NCBI RefSeq assembly: GCF_963666015.1
Contig: NZ_OY762555.1
Location: forward strand, 62,001 to 126,000
Source: an uncultured Sphaerochaeta sp.
Lineage (GTDB): Bacteria; Spirochaetota; Spirochaetia; Sphaerochaetales; Sphaerochaetaceae
Direction: 5' to 3'
DNA length: 64,000 nucleotides
In this document: one piece after another, positions 42,601 to 54,354 of the stretch
Layout of the letters: each line of letters starts with the position of its first letter
Numbering within the stretch: position 1 is the first letter of the stretch
Translations under genes and position numbers: made by a program
Notes under the pieces: generated by a model
Seen by the model: the letters and a program-made list of their open reading frames with translations, nothing else
What the model was told of the DNA's origin: nothing
Databases searched by the model: none

Positions 42601-43060
42601 GGAACGGTTGCTCGATCGTGGTTTTTCCAAGGCAGGCCAGGCAAAGGAAGTTTCTACGTTGTATGCCATGCGTTTTATCCTCCTCTCTGTAGCCCAGAAA
42701 TTGGCAAGGAAGGGGAGAGCAAAGCTCCTTACTCCCCTAGACATTTATGATGATGGGTTGTGCTTGAACAAAGACGCAAATTATTATGCTGCTTTGGCAA
42801 AGTTTTTGGAGGATAGCCCCAGGAATGGCAATGACGTTATTGCTGCGATAGCAGAAAAGACTTTGAAAGGGTTCCGTGAACCTACGCTCTCAGCCTTTAC
42901 TGCCTGGTTGTATGAGAGGGGGTATGCCAGTGAAGAGACGCCGTACACCCTTTCTGAAATTCTCGAGAGGATTTGCTTAGAGTTTGAGGAACTTACGGTG
43001 AGCTCAGATGACTATATGTTGGTGGAACGCTATCTCCAAAGTCTTGGTCTTCCACAGTAA
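39620..43060 (+). CDS. SbcC/YhaN-like coiled-coil ATPase with membrane segment
   Basis: 1,146 residues. Walker A is in ILTGANGVGKTTIIKALW (about 34). Long coiled coils follow (about 200-410 and 480-800), split by a hydrophobic hairpin at about 417-465 (MGVFSLISIAMGSILGLL, LIAIPLLVLLFII). The ABC signature is LSSGTRIQLLFSLR (about 842) and Walker B is FPLFFDELMANSDDERS. About 220 extra residues follow the ATPase. SMC-like partner of the upstream nuclease. The membrane hairpin in place of a zinc hook is like Bacillus YhaN and suggests a membrane-attached complex. Confidence 0.87.
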   Translation: MKHKNSYRFTRFTLSKAPGFLVRSFGDLTALHPGLNILTGANGVGKTTIIKALWSLLFTPAKHPSLEADAVLQRGETEWFLSLSSNRLEQKRISDGLITTLPGRNDSFADAYWFPLHELLTKEGVGEAFLEAIRKEMQGGVDLERAVREAGGIEAFSRKRHTLVQALKEKQRLVREQQTRVLENLDLRQNISKLQETLEESEGHTAEKIRLETLLEYLSTKETYEEILSQQKSFHPVLGHMTVHSLSEARTREHEWEAATSAMQQARAVVMETQSLLDQCNVDQAVLDDPLMPRLIEQRSDALQEAKRALDVAKNEAKRAQEARRTWENAHRWLMEDSPNEQTLEKMVKQLNTLAYTSEPIRCQLASSEYIVRTIGEEEPIADGLLERLWDIKNQLTALVVLAAKRESLEPTISRIKPPLMGVFSLISIAMGSILGLLFHPGYSLIAIPLLVLLFIIAGRKRANPLLEEAENQLSGGIGKVNTLLEKCGQAPLDTSTAADISRAVGLLSSSIASLQQKDAENVKRRIARKAYEEVLSQWNAWLHQWEDVASDLKLSSDPSLEGAQFFHFAEHLQEWVHLQAAEKGALALLGEAENAYREVCRALQKLCGTSTSDVVELLNIASTLATTINDARSFTKQYQKETQHLENAIIRFHEAEEARNAYYADLGLNVGDIHTLERLDPQVAEYQGNASRLQLAKTKLEGYSQPIVDEAELGNASYFTVLLEGTNTQLERRKEQEKTLWEWERTYRELCNDSNLENAELECLKAEEALEAFRQEEVARRMVYQLYEQTKEQSERTYQPQVLKKASIWLQRITQNRYQFTVGDAGFLAQDTVTMRPYTLDQLSSGTRIQLLFSLRMAFLEMLEGGGAYQFPLFFDELMANSDDERSLAIAETIVEIAKERQVFYCTAQQDEVRKLEQVANGDCLLIDLEDEQREYRILQHPFQEVPTERTSLPPFNEDYLAYAAACKVSRPDLWDPLGSLSSWYLCTTSKELERLLDRGFSKAGQAKEVSTLYAMRFILLSVAQKLARKGRAKLLTPLDIYDDGLCLNKDANYYAALAKFLEDSPRNGNDVIAAIAEKTLKGFREPTLSAFTAWLYERGYASEETPYTLSEILERICLEFEELTVSSDDYMLVERYLQSLGLPQ

Positions 43061-43239
43061 TACACGTATCAGCAAATGACCGACACCTTCAGTATCATAT
43101 TTCCAGAGATGGATTTCTTTCATAAAAAACTCGGCGAATTTTGGAAAATGCTGTGTTCCAAGGTTGTAATGTCACTGAAAGTACGCTAGAAAGATAACAA
43201 GTATATCGCTATCGGTAATGAAAATAAAAGGGAGTCAGT

Positions 43240-44697
43240 ATGAAAAAAAGGGTATCGCTTGTTGTGTTCTTGATTCTGATAAGCTTGGTCTTCACCAGCT
43301 GTGGTACGTTGTTCACAAAGGGAGGGAGTGATTATCGCAGTGGTGTTTCTGCCTATGAGAAGAAGGAGTATGTATCCTCTCTCAGGTATCTTAATCAGGC
43401 ACTGGCTGTCAATCCTGAGTTTGTGGAAGCTGCCCAAATGCATCCTGTGGTTTTCAGCGAAGGAACTTCTTATTACAAGACTCAGATTGCCAACAATGCT
43501 GCAAAGCAGGATCGACAGGCTGCTGATATTGTCTTTCACTCCTATACTCAATTACAAGCATTGCATGAAGTGGCTAGAGCAAGCGGAAGAAGTGGTTTGA
43601 TGGTTGAAGACTTCACCAGCAAACTAGACGAGGCACGACTGAAATCAGGAGATTTCTGGTTCAGTTATGCGCAGAGCCTCCAAGCAGAAGGGGATCGTGA
43701 AAGCCTTAAACAGGCTGTTGCTGCATATGAGACAGCAAGAAGTAGAAATCCGAACCTGGAAAACATAGATGAGACGATTGCCTCTCTTATCAAGGAAGCC
43801 ACGGTGACTGTCGCTGTAGCCGCATCTGGGTCATTGGATGATAACCTCCCAAAGAAGATCCTTTCTGATGTGACGAGAATCCTTGGGTCCGACCGATTCA
43901 TTGAAGTGATACAGGAAGAAGATTTCACCCCTGGCCCCGACTCGATGGTTGGCCCCCTCGATATTGCCATCATGACCGGCATGGGAAGGGGATGGGACTA
44001 TGTATTGGAGGTCTATGCCAGTACCAATTTTGAAGAGATAAGCAAGGAGAGTCCGGTAAGACTTCCCTCGGATGCTCCGCTTTTCTCAGGGATCAAGCGT
44101 ACGATCGGGTACCAGAACAAGACCTATATTTCCTATAGGCTGTTTTCCATCAAGCAGGGGGTAAAGACTGTTGCAGAGGATACCATCATCAGCATTGATG
44201 GCCCCTATGAATATGATTTCAGCTATGTGAATGCTGAAGGGGTGAGGGAACTCAACCTCGGAGGAACTGGTAAGAAAAATTTGCGTTTTGTAACCAGTAG
44301 GGCCGATGATATTACTACACATACCACCATCAGTGCCCTGAGAAGGGATTATGAAAACATTCCCATTCCCGTAGAGGTTGTTGACCCGACCGACCAGACT
44401 CAATGGATTGCCTACTACAAGGATCAGTACTATGACTTCCAAGATTTTGCAAAGCATGAGAGTGGGCGAGAGCTCTTCTATGCGATTGAAGTGGTTCACC
44501 ATGAGCCGAGCGATACCTATTTTATGATTGGACCAGATCTGGATACAGCAATCCAACGCTCCAAGATCAACAGTGCCATCATGAACGCCTTGAGTTATAC
44601 TGCACGAACCTTGGTAGAAGCTGAGCAAGAGTACAAGGGATCTGGTTACCTGAACGCTGGGGAGATTGCCGCCAAGGGGGTCAAGGATTTCCTGTAG
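43240..44697 (+). CDS. Lipoprotein with TPR-like repeats
   Basis: 485 residues. Signal peptide with lipobox LVFTSC (Cys21). The next segment has tetratricopeptide-like helices (YRSGVSAYEKKEYVSSLRYL, NQALAVNPEFVEAAQ). A middle domain (about 185-230) resembles a GNA1162/curli-assembly-type fold, with ILSDVTRILGSDRFIEVI. The function is unknown; an envelope scaffold is plausible. AAGGGAG precedes the ATG. The 180 bp before it (43061-43239) contain no gene or strong signal that I can see. Confidence 0.7.
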   Translation: MKKRVSLVVFLILISLVFTSCGTLFTKGGSDYRSGVSAYEKKEYVSSLRYLNQALAVNPEFVEAAQMHPVVFSEGTSYYKTQIANNAAKQDRQAADIVFHSYTQLQALHEVARASGRSGLMVEDFTSKLDEARLKSGDFWFSYAQSLQAEGDRESLKQAVAAYETARSRNPNLENIDETIASLIKEATVTVAVAASGSLDDNLPKKILSDVTRILGSDRFIEVIQEEDFTPGPDSMVGPLDIAIMTGMGRGWDYVLEVYASTNFEEISKESPVRLPSDAPLFSGIKRTIGYQNKTYISYRLFSIKQGVKTVAEDTIISIDGPYEYDFSYVNAEGVRELNLGGTGKKNLRFVTSRADDITTHTTISALRRDYENIPIPVEVVDPTDQTQWIAYYKDQYYDFQDFAKHESGRELFYAIEVVHHEPSDTYFMIGPDLDTAIQRSKINSAIMNALSYTARTLVEAEQEYKGSGYLNAGEIAAKGVKDFL

Positions 44698-44758
44698 AGA
44701 TTTTTGGAGAAGATATTCCTGATATTCTCTGTTTCATGATTGAAAACAGTCAAATATC

Positions 44759-44792
44759 AAAAAAGGGAGGATGCCAGTGGTGTCCTCTTTTT
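44759..44792. terminator. Bidirectional terminator
   Basis: GAGGATGCC (44767-44775), loop AGT and GGTGTCCTC (44779-44787) form a nine-pair stem with two wobble pairs. It is preceded by six A and followed by five T, so it can end transcripts of both the lipoprotein gene and the convergent LacI gene. Confidence 0.85.
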
Positions 44793-44816
44793 CTATGGCC
44801 TCAGAAGGCAATAATG

Positions 44817-45833
44817 CTAACTTAGTTCTTTTGTGCTTTGACGGATGGTCAGTGAGGTAGGCACATAGATCTTGATTGGAAACCTATAATGACCACTTAT
44901 TCTGTTCTTAAGGATGTCTACGGTATTTTGCGCAATGAACTGCATCGGTATGTTGACCGTTGTCAGTGGTGGAGAGAGGAACTGTACTGAGCTTTGGTCA
45001 TTGAAGCCTACAACACTGATATCATCAGGTACTAGTATCTTGCTCTGATGCAGTCTAGCGAGAACTCCTGTGGCTGTAGAGTCGTTTGCACAGAATAGAG
45101 CAGTAGGGCGATTCTGTAACGCTACGGCTGACTTAGCGAGTGTATATCCTTCTGTGTAGGAAAGCCTCTCTCCCTCAAATATGAGCGCCTCGTCAAAGAT
45201 ACTGTTTTCCTGCATAAATTCACAATACGCGGCTTTCCGCATATCTCTCCCTTGTCCACCTGTGTCCCCGATTACTTTTCCTCCAATATAGGCAATCCTT
45301 CGGTGCCCCAGGTCGTACAAATGCTGGAGTGCAAGCTGTGTTCCTAGTTCGGTGTTAATGAGTACAGAATCAAAGCGGGTGGCATCAGGACAGGAATCGA
45401 GGAATACGATATAGGGAGAGAATGTAGAGATTTTCTCAATCTGGTTGAGATTGAACCTGCCAATGGCGATTATGGCATCAATTTGAGTATCTACAGAGGG
45501 AACAAATTCTCCATCTATGTTGATGAATTTCACCGTGTTGATATTCTCTCTGGCAAGCTGTTTTTCGACAGTGGTCATGAGATACAGATAGTACGGATCT
45601 TCAATCAATGCAGGATAGTCATACCATTCTACAATGGCAAACGTGAACTTTTTCCCTGCCTTTTTTCTCTGTTTTCTTTGCTGGAGTGTGACATATTCCA
45701 ACTCCTTTGCAGCAACAAGGACTCTCAGTTTTGTTTCGTCAGAGACGCTGAGAGTGTCATCATGGTTCAGAATTCTTGAAACAGTGGTAATAGAGACGTT
45801 CGCTTTCTTCGCAATATCCGTAATAGTAGCCAC
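44817..45833 (-). CDS. LacI-family repressor (EbgR-like)
   Basis: 338 residues. The N-terminal HTH reads ATITDIAKKANVSITTVSRIL, and the hinge begins around residue 55. The periplasmic-binding-like sensor domain has FALVE..., IDAIIAIGRFN, GHRRIAYIGG and ALFCANDSTATGVL. It resembles EbgR/galactoside regulators. It is divergent from an ABC galactoside importer and beta-galactosidase operon, the likely target. A palindrome lies 26 bp upstream of its start, with a weaker match over the -35 of the importer. Confidence 0.9.
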   Translation of the reverse strand: MATITDIAKKANVSITTVSRILNHDDTLSVSDETKLRVLVAAKELEYVTLQQRKQRKKAGKKFTFAIVEWYDYPALIEDPYYLYLMTTVEKQLARENINTVKFINIDGEFVPSVDTQIDAIIAIGRFNLNQIEKISTFSPYIVFLDSCPDATRFDSVLINTELGTQLALQHLYDLGHRRIAYIGGKVIGDTGGQGRDMRKAAYCEFMQENSIFDEALIFEGERLSYTEGYTLAKSAVALQNRPTALFCANDSTATGVLARLHQSKILVPDDISVVGFNDQSSVQFLSPPLTTVNIPMQFIAQNTVDILKNRISGHYRFPIKIYVPTSLTIRQSTKELS

Positions 45834-45858
45834 AGGTTTTCCTTTTTTTACATCTTCA

Positions 45859-45872
45859 AGTAAAAGTTTACT
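45859..45872. promoter_or_regulatory. LacI-type operator candidate
   Basis: AGTAAA-AG-TTTACT is a symmetric 14-bp site close to the family pattern TGTAAACGTTTACA. It is 26 bp upstream of the LacI gene. A partial copy (AGTAAAAATTTCT) occurs at 45998-46010 over the -35 box of the importer operon. Confidence 0.5.
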
Positions 45873-46009
45873 AGTATCCTACCACCAAAACAGATTTATT
45901 GAAATGCATTTTATAAAAAATGGTCATCAGTGTTGAGATGTTTGGATTAACTTTGTATTGTACCTAAAATCTGTTGATAAAATTATAGTAAAAAAATAGT
46001 AAAAATTTC

Positions 46010-46038
46010 TTGACAGTTGGGGTGGGGCAACGTAAGCT
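46010..46038 (+). promoter_or_regulatory. Promoter of the galactoside operon
   Basis: TTGACA (46010-46015), a 17-bp spacer and TAAGCT (46033-46038) lie about 45 bp before the ATG at 46085. The half-matching operator at 45998-46010 touches the -35 box, suitable for repression. Confidence 0.55.
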
Positions 46039-46084
46039 GAAGACAACAGGCAGGGATACTGCTATGAGAAAAGGAGAGAAAGGA

Positions 46085-47359
46085 ATGAGAAAAAGCGTAA
46101 CTATTTTATTGGTGCTCTTGGTTTTTATGACACCATTATTTGCGGCAGGGACGAGTGAAGCAAAGGAGGCAGGTCCAATTACCATTTGGGCTTGGGATCC
46201 AAACTTCAATATCTCAATCATGAATGAGGCAGTCAGCCGATATCAGGAAAAACATCCTGATGCAACGTTTGAAATCGTTGAACTTGCAAAGGCAGATGTT
46301 GAACAGAAACTCCATACCAATTTAGCTTCCCGCACAACCCAGGGGTTGCCTGACATCGTACTCATCGAAGACTACAACGTACAGAAATACTTGACCAGTT
46401 ATCCTGGCCAGTTTGCAGACCTGAGTGATGCATTTAATTATGGTGACTTTGTAGACTATAAAGCTGATGTCATGAAATTGGATGGTAAATACTACGGTGT
46501 TCCTTTCGATTCTGGCGTATCCGGTTTCTTCTATCGCACTGATCTGCTCAAGAAAGCTGGCTTTGAGGCCAAGGACCTTGAAAACATCACCTGGAATCGT
46601 TTTGCCGATATTGCAAAAGAGTATAAGGCGAAAACCGGTCAGTATATGCTCGCCAATGACAAGAGTGATGGTGGTCTGTTCAGAATTATGCTCCAAAGTG
46701 CAGGAAGCTGGTATTTCGATAATGAAGGAAACCCAGCGCTCGTGAATAATGCAGCACTTCAGGAAGCCATGAAACTGTACAAGCGCTTTGTATCAGAAGA
46801 CCTCGCATTCCCTTCAAATGGATGGAATGAGTGGGTTGGTGCATTCAACTCAGGAAAAGTCGCTTCTGTAACCACAGGCGTCTGGATTATTGGTTCAGTC
46901 AAGGCTGCCTCTGACCAGAGTGGTCTTTGGGCAGTAGCTCCAACCCCACGACTTGACCTTCCCAACTCCGCCAATGCATCCAATCTGGGTGGTTCCTCCT
47001 GGTTTGTCCTTGAGAATGGTGCAAACCGTGACAAGGCTATTGAATTCATGAAAGAGATTTATGGAAACGATAAGGAGTTCTACCAGACCATCCTGATGAA
47101 CAATGGTGCCATCGGTTCCTATATTCCAGCCTTTAGTGGAGACGCTTTCGAAACAAAGGATGCATTCTTTGGGAACAAGCCAATCTTCAAAGACTTGAGT
47201 GACTGGGCATCCATGGTTCCAAAGGTGAACGTAGGTCAGTATACCTATGAAGCTGATGCTGCAGTAATGGCTGTTATGGAAGATTACTATACCGGCAAGT
47301 CAACACTCGAAGAGGCTATCAAGGCTGCTGAGAATCAGTTGAAGAATTCAATTCAATAG
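46085..47359 (+). CDS. ABC sugar-binding protein (galactoside importer)
   Basis: About 424 residues with a signal peptide ending FAAGTSEA. Family 1 extracellular solute-binding protein: ITIWAWDPNFNISIMNEAV, RYQEKHPDATFEIVE, GLPDIVLIED and YGVPFDSGVSGFFYRTDLL. It delivers sugar to the two permeases encoded downstream. The ATG at 46085 is favoured because the signal peptide starts there and AAGGA precedes it; in-frame ATGs at 46064 and 46010 are less likely. A terminator-like hairpin follows the gene. Confidence 0.9.
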   Translation: MRKSVTILLVLLVFMTPLFAAGTSEAKEAGPITIWAWDPNFNISIMNEAVSRYQEKHPDATFEIVELAKADVEQKLHTNLASRTTQGLPDIVLIEDYNVQKYLTSYPGQFADLSDAFNYGDFVDYKADVMKLDGKYYGVPFDSGVSGFFYRTDLLKKAGFEAKDLENITWNRFADIAKEYKAKTGQYMLANDKSDGGLFRIMLQSAGSWYFDNEGNPALVNNAALQEAMKLYKRFVSEDLAFPSNGWNEWVGAFNSGKVASVTTGVWIIGSVKAASDQSGLWAVAPTPRLDLPNSANASNLGGSSWFVLENGANRDKAIEFMKEIYGNDKEFYQTILMNNGAIGSYIPAFSGDAFETKDAFFGNKPIFKDLSDWASMVPKVNVGQYTYEADAAVMAVMEDYYTGKSTLEEAIKAAENQLKNSIQ

Positions 47360-47377
47360 GTAATCGTTGATCCTGAG

Positions 47378-47406
47378 AAGCAGGAGGTTATACCTCCTGC
47401 TTTTTT
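47378..47406 (+). terminator. Attenuator/terminator after the sugar-binding protein gene
   Basis: AAGCAGGAGGT (47378-47388), loop TAT and ACCTCCTGCTT (47392-47402), a perfect 11-bp stem, followed by T-rich TTTT. It would end most transcripts after the binding protein and let a minority continue into the permease genes. Confidence 0.85.
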
Positions 47407-47568
47407 AGAAAATCTACTAACTGTATAGGTGATTGGGTGATAGTATGGAAAATTCACCCAATGGTGCTGGAATGAGATATGTTGTTTGATTGAATCGCCA
47501 GTTATATCGGCGAGGGATGAAAAATTGGGGTTGATGCTCCAATTCCTGCTCATGGGGGAGCGTATTCT

Positions 47569-48522
47569 ATGGCTACTGAAAAGCGACTAGATCGGGTTGG
47601 TTGGTATTTTATCATCCCTGCCTCAATACTGCTGGCTTGTTTTATTGTATATCCCATTTTTTACTCACTCTATCTCTCCTTTACCTCAACAAAGGGAATC
47701 GTAAGTGAATTTGTCGGGGTGAAGAATTATATCAGAATGTTCAATGATCCGATGTTTTTCCTGGCATTGAAGAATACATTCAGACTCTTGTTGCTTCAGG
47801 TTCCGATCATGTTGGTGCTGGCCATAACCTTCGCTGCAATTCTGAACAACAAGAAAATCAGGTTCAGGGGATTCTTTAGAACAGCACTCTTTCTTCCCTC
47901 TGTAACGTCCTTGATTGCCTATTCCATCCTGTTCAAGATGCTGTTTAGCTATGAGGGACTGATTAACAACGCTCTCCTCAAATTGCATATTATAGATATT
48001 CCCCTACAGTGGATGAGTGTTCCTAGGCTTGCGACCTTCGTTCTGATCATTGCCATGATCTGGAGATGGACTGGCTACAATATGATCTTCTATCTTTCTG
48101 CAATGCAAAATATCTCTGACGATCTGTATGAAGCCGCTTCCATCGATGGATCGACGAAAATACAGAGTTTTTTCACCATCACGATACCGCTTTTAAAGCC
48201 GATTATTCTCTTTACTACGGTCATGTCCACGATAGGAACGCTTCAGTTGTTTGATGAGCCGATGAACCTCTCTCAGGGGGGGACTACAGCAAGTATGGTA
48301 GGACCTGACAATTGCTTCCTCACGTTGAGTGTGTATATCTATAATATTTGTTTCAAGTACACTCCGAATTTTGGATATGCTGCTACCGTGAGTTATGCAA
48401 TCCTGGTTATTATCGCATTGTTGACCTTAGTGCAATTCAGATTAAGCAGTGACAAAGATGAGAATATGCAAAAGAAGCTGGAACGAGCAGAGAGAAAACT
48501 GCAGAGAGGAGCATCAAGATGA
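47569..48522 (+). CDS. ABC sugar transporter permease (MalF/UgpA type)
   Basis: 317 residues, six membrane helices. The EAA loop reads YEAASIDGSTKIQSFFTITIPLLKPIILF (the E-A-A-x-x-D-G-A-x-x-x-x-x-F-x-x-I-x-x-P-x-x-x-P pattern). It pairs with the next permease. GGGGGAG precedes the ATG. The 170 bp before it follow the attenuator hairpin and may hold a second promoter, but none is clear. No ATPase gene is present, so a shared MsmK-like ATPase elsewhere probably powers the system. Confidence 0.92.
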   Translation: MATEKRLDRVGWYFIIPASILLACFIVYPIFYSLYLSFTSTKGIVSEFVGVKNYIRMFNDPMFFLALKNTFRLLLLQVPIMLVLAITFAAILNNKKIRFRGFFRTALFLPSVTSLIAYSILFKMLFSYEGLINNALLKLHIIDIPLQWMSVPRLATFVLIIAMIWRWTGYNMIFYLSAMQNISDDLYEAASIDGSTKIQSFFTITIPLLKPIILFTTVMSTIGTLQLFDEPMNLSQGGTTASMVGPDNCFLTLSVYIYNICFKYTPNFGYAATVSYAILVIIALLTLVQFRLSSDKDENMQKKLERAERKLQRGASR

Positions 48523-49337
48523 ATATGAAGAAAGGATTGGGTACATTCTTTTTGTACTTGTTTTTATGTGTGTCGGCATTTCTTTCCATATTCCCCTTCA
48601 TCTGGATAGTTCTGGGGTCTACCAATAGTGCTGTGGATATTCAAACAGGTAAACTCTCATTTGGCGATCAGTTGGGTGTTAATCTGAAGAACCTGTTTGG
48701 TCAGGCTGATATGGGCGGCGCGCTTTTCAATTCAGCTAAGATCGCGGTGCTTACCGTGCTGCTCTCTCTTCTGGTGACCAGCATGGCGGCATATGGGTTC
48801 CAGATGTACAAATCAAGAGTAAGGGAGAAGACCTATTCATTTTTCTTGCTCACCATGATGATTCCCTTTGCCTCCCTCATGATTCCCCTCTTCCAGATTA
48901 TCGTGGTGCTTCGGCTGCTGAACTCGCATACAGCCATTATCCTGGTGGGCAGCATCAGTGTCTTCATGATTTTCTTTTTCCGGCAGAGCTTCGTGAATTA
49001 CCAGACAGAGATTCTTCAGGCTGCCCGAGTTGATGGAGCAGGTGAATTGCGCATTTTCTTCACCATATTTTTCCCGAGTATGAAAAGCACGTATGCTGCT
49101 GGTGCCATCTATGCCTTTATGACGAGTTGGAATGCATATATTTGGCCACTTATCGTGTTGCAATCGAATGACAAGCGGACATCAACGCTTTTGATCTCTT
49201 CATTATCTTCCTCTTACACACCTGATTATGGGGTGATTATGACAGGTATTGCCTTGGCTACACTTCCTGTCATTATCGTATTCTTTGCCTTCCAGAAACA
49301 GTTTGTGCAAGGCATGGTAGGTTCAGTCAAACAGTAA
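48519..49337 (+). CDS. ABC sugar transporter permease (MalG/UgpE type)
   Basis: 272 residues, six helices. Its EAA loop is ILQAARVDGAGELRIFFTIFFPSMKSTYAAG. It starts within the previous gene's stop (ATGA overlap) and is followed 12 bp later by the beta-galactosidase, so import and hydrolysis are co-expressed. Confidence 0.92.
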   Translation: MNMKKGLGTFFLYLFLCVSAFLSIFPFIWIVLGSTNSAVDIQTGKLSFGDQLGVNLKNLFGQADMGGALFNSAKIAVLTVLLSLLVTSMAAYGFQMYKSRVREKTYSFFLLTMMIPFASLMIPLFQIIVVLRLLNSHTAIILVGSISVFMIFFFRQSFVNYQTEILQAARVDGAGELRIFFTIFFPSMKSTYAAGAIYAFMTSWNAYIWPLIVLQSNDKRTSTLLISSLSSSYTPDYGVIMTGIALATLPVIIVFFAFQKQFVQGMVGSVKQ

Positions 49338-52280
<2,943 letters not shown>

Positions 52281-52455
52281 TAAGTATCCATGCAAGGCAG
52301 GGAATGGCCACTGTTGGTTGTCTCATTTTGTTAAAGGAAAATGAAAATGTATCGTACCTCATTCCCTTTGGGTTTTCTTGTCTTCCGGGTGGAAGTGATC
52401 ATCTGATGGATATTTATCATTTCATTTTATCTGTACTGGTAGTATACTCAGCCAC

Positions 52456-53679
52456 ATGTACAAACGCACCATTCGAGCCTGTTACCTAGGTAATTTTATT
52501 GGGGCCTTGACCTGCAACCTTGCTCCGCTCCTCTATGTAACCTTCATGAGTGAGCTTGGTCTCACCTTTGAACAGGTCGGGCGTCTCACCTTGCTCAATT
52601 TCTTTACCCAGATTGTTGCTGACCTTGTCTTCAGCAGACCGGTTGACCGCTATGGGGTCAGACCGTTCATTACCCTGGGGCACTTTCTGGCATTCGTAGG
52701 TTTTCTGTTCCTTGCCCTTGCTCCTCGCTTATTCCCTCACAATACCTATCTTGGCTTGATGCTTGCAACTATCATCTACTCCATAGGTGGTGGACTCTTC
52801 GAACTATTGTTGAGTGCAATCGTACAGGCAATCCCTGGGGATGCAAAGGAGAGTGCAATGAGCCTTTTGCACTCGTTCTATGCTTGGGGATTCATTGTTG
52901 TCGTCATTGGTACGACACTGATGATCCAGCTCTTCGGTCGCGGGAACTGGGTGTTTGTTGTCTTGATCTGGTCAGTTTTCCCTCTCTTGAATTTCATCAA
53001 CTTCTTGACTGTCCCCCTTGCCCCTGCTGTTCATGAGGACCACCGAACAAAGATACGAGAGCTGCTTGCATCCAGATACTTCCTCTTTGTTGTACTCGGT
53101 ATTGCTGTCGGCGGCGCTACTGAGGTCTCCATGAGCCAATGGACCAGTACCTTTGCCGAAACTGCACTGGGGCTGCCGAAGGAAGTGGGGGACTTGGTAG
53201 GTCTTTGCTTGTTTGCCCTGCTGCTGGGAACCATACGTGCCGTCTATGGTGCATGGGGTACCCGTTTCCCGTTGTACAAGGCAATGTTGATGGGATCGAT
53301 ACTCTGCGTAGTGTGTTATCTTGTGGCTGCCTTGAGTCCACTTCCCATTGTCAGCTTGGTTGCCTGTATTTTTGCAGGATTGGGAGCAGGGCTTCTCTGG
53401 CCAGGATCAGTGGTTAACGGTGCAAATCGTTTCCCCCTTGCTGGATCCTCTCTTTTTGCCTTCCTGGCTGCAGGTGGGGATGCAGGAGCAGCCTTCGGCC
53501 CCTGGCTCATTGGTGTCACTGCTGATGTATTCCCCAATCTGGTTACCAAGGCTCCTTGGCTGCGAGGACTCTCCGAGGCTGATGCTGCACTGAGAAGCGG
53601 AATGCTTGTCGGCACCATGTTTCCCCTGCTGATGGTCTTGTTTCTTATGAGGATGCATCGCCTTGAGAAGCAGAAGTAG
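52456..53679 (+). CDS. MFS transporter
   Basis: 407 residues, twelve predicted helices. The first-half loop is FSRPVDRYGVRPFITLG, a clear MFS D-R-x-G-x-R motif. It resembles sugar- or fucose-type permeases (FucP/YfkF-like), but the substrate is uncertain. No SD is evident before the ATG and the 175 bp upstream show no strong promoter. The 3' end overlaps the convergent cNMP-binding gene by 35 bp. Confidence 0.8.
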   Translation: MYKRTIRACYLGNFIGALTCNLAPLLYVTFMSELGLTFEQVGRLTLLNFFTQIVADLVFSRPVDRYGVRPFITLGHFLAFVGFLFLALAPRLFPHNTYLGLMLATIIYSIGGGLFELLLSAIVQAIPGDAKESAMSLLHSFYAWGFIVVVIGTTLMIQLFGRGNWVFVVLIWSVFPLLNFINFLTVPLAPAVHEDHRTKIRELLASRYFLFVVLGIAVGGATEVSMSQWTSTFAETALGLPKEVGDLVGLCLFALLLGTIRAVYGAWGTRFPLYKAMLMGSILCVVCYLVAALSPLPIVSLVACIFAGLGAGLLWPGSVVNGANRFPLAGSSLFAFLAAGGDAGAAFGPWLIGVTADVFPNLVTKAPWLRGLSEADAALRSGMLVGTMFPLLMVLFLMRMHRLEKQK

Positions 53680-54157
53680 GCATGGTGGCACGGTTCTTGA
53701 CCATGGCGAGCATTTCATCTGCACCACGAAGCCTTCTTGAAATATCCCTCGCAAGGTTGAGAACGAGCATGGTGTAGGTCTTCAGGTCAACAAGTGATAT
53801 CTTGTAGAGATCCTTGTTGGAGAGGGTGATGACTCGGCTCACAGCAGTGGTTACCACTGAGGCCGCACAGTTTTGGATGTCGATGAGTTCCATTTCTCCA
53901 AAACTATCCCCATTATGCAATGTTGTAATGATTCTGCTCTGTTTCTTGTTGGTCTCTGATTGCCTGACAATGGCAACCTCACCCTCGACAATGAAGTGTA
54001 CGCGGTTGTTGGGTTCCCCTTGTTTGAGAATGGTAACATTCTCTTCAAAGGTATGCTCCTCCAGATAGGGTTTAATCAAAGAGAGAGAAGCATCGTTGAG
54101 GCCGCCAAACATGCTGTGTTTGCAGAGAAATTCATTGTCGATTGTGCATTCACTCAT
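53645..54157 (-). CDS. Stand-alone cyclic-nucleotide-binding-domain protein
   Basis: 170 residues made of one cNMP-binding barrel: FEENVTILKQGEPNNRVHFIVEGEVAIV and the phosphate-cassette-like GDSFGEMELID, then a helix (KTYTMLVLNLARDISRRLRG). Unlike Crp/Fnr proteins it has no helix-turn-helix, so it is likely a sensor or regulatory partner. The phosphate cassette lacks the Arg expected for cAMP (here NCAASVV follows), so ligand binding is uncertain. It is divergent from the TolC/RND operon by 197 bp, an AT-rich gap with no other gene. Confidence 0.75.
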   Translation of the reverse strand: MSECTIDNEFLCKHSMFGGLNDASLSLIKPYLEEHTFEENVTILKQGEPNNRVHFIVEGEVAIVRQSETNKKQSRIITTLHNGDSFGEMELIDIQNCAASVVTTAVSRVITLSNKDLYKISLVDLKTYTMLVLNLARDISRRLRGADEMLAMVKNRATMPTSASQGDASS

Positions 54158-54354
54158 ACTTCATCCTACATTCATATATTTCAGAACGCAAGGTTATGTC
54201 CCTTACTAATCAAAGAAAAGAAACATTGGAGGCCATAAGAGACTATCAGCCTGTGAGTAGTAAATTGTTGTGATTAGTGAAAAACTCTTGTCGATTGATT
54301 GCCGAATTGTATCAGATTGAGTACTGTTTCCATGTTATAACCTAAGGAAATACT

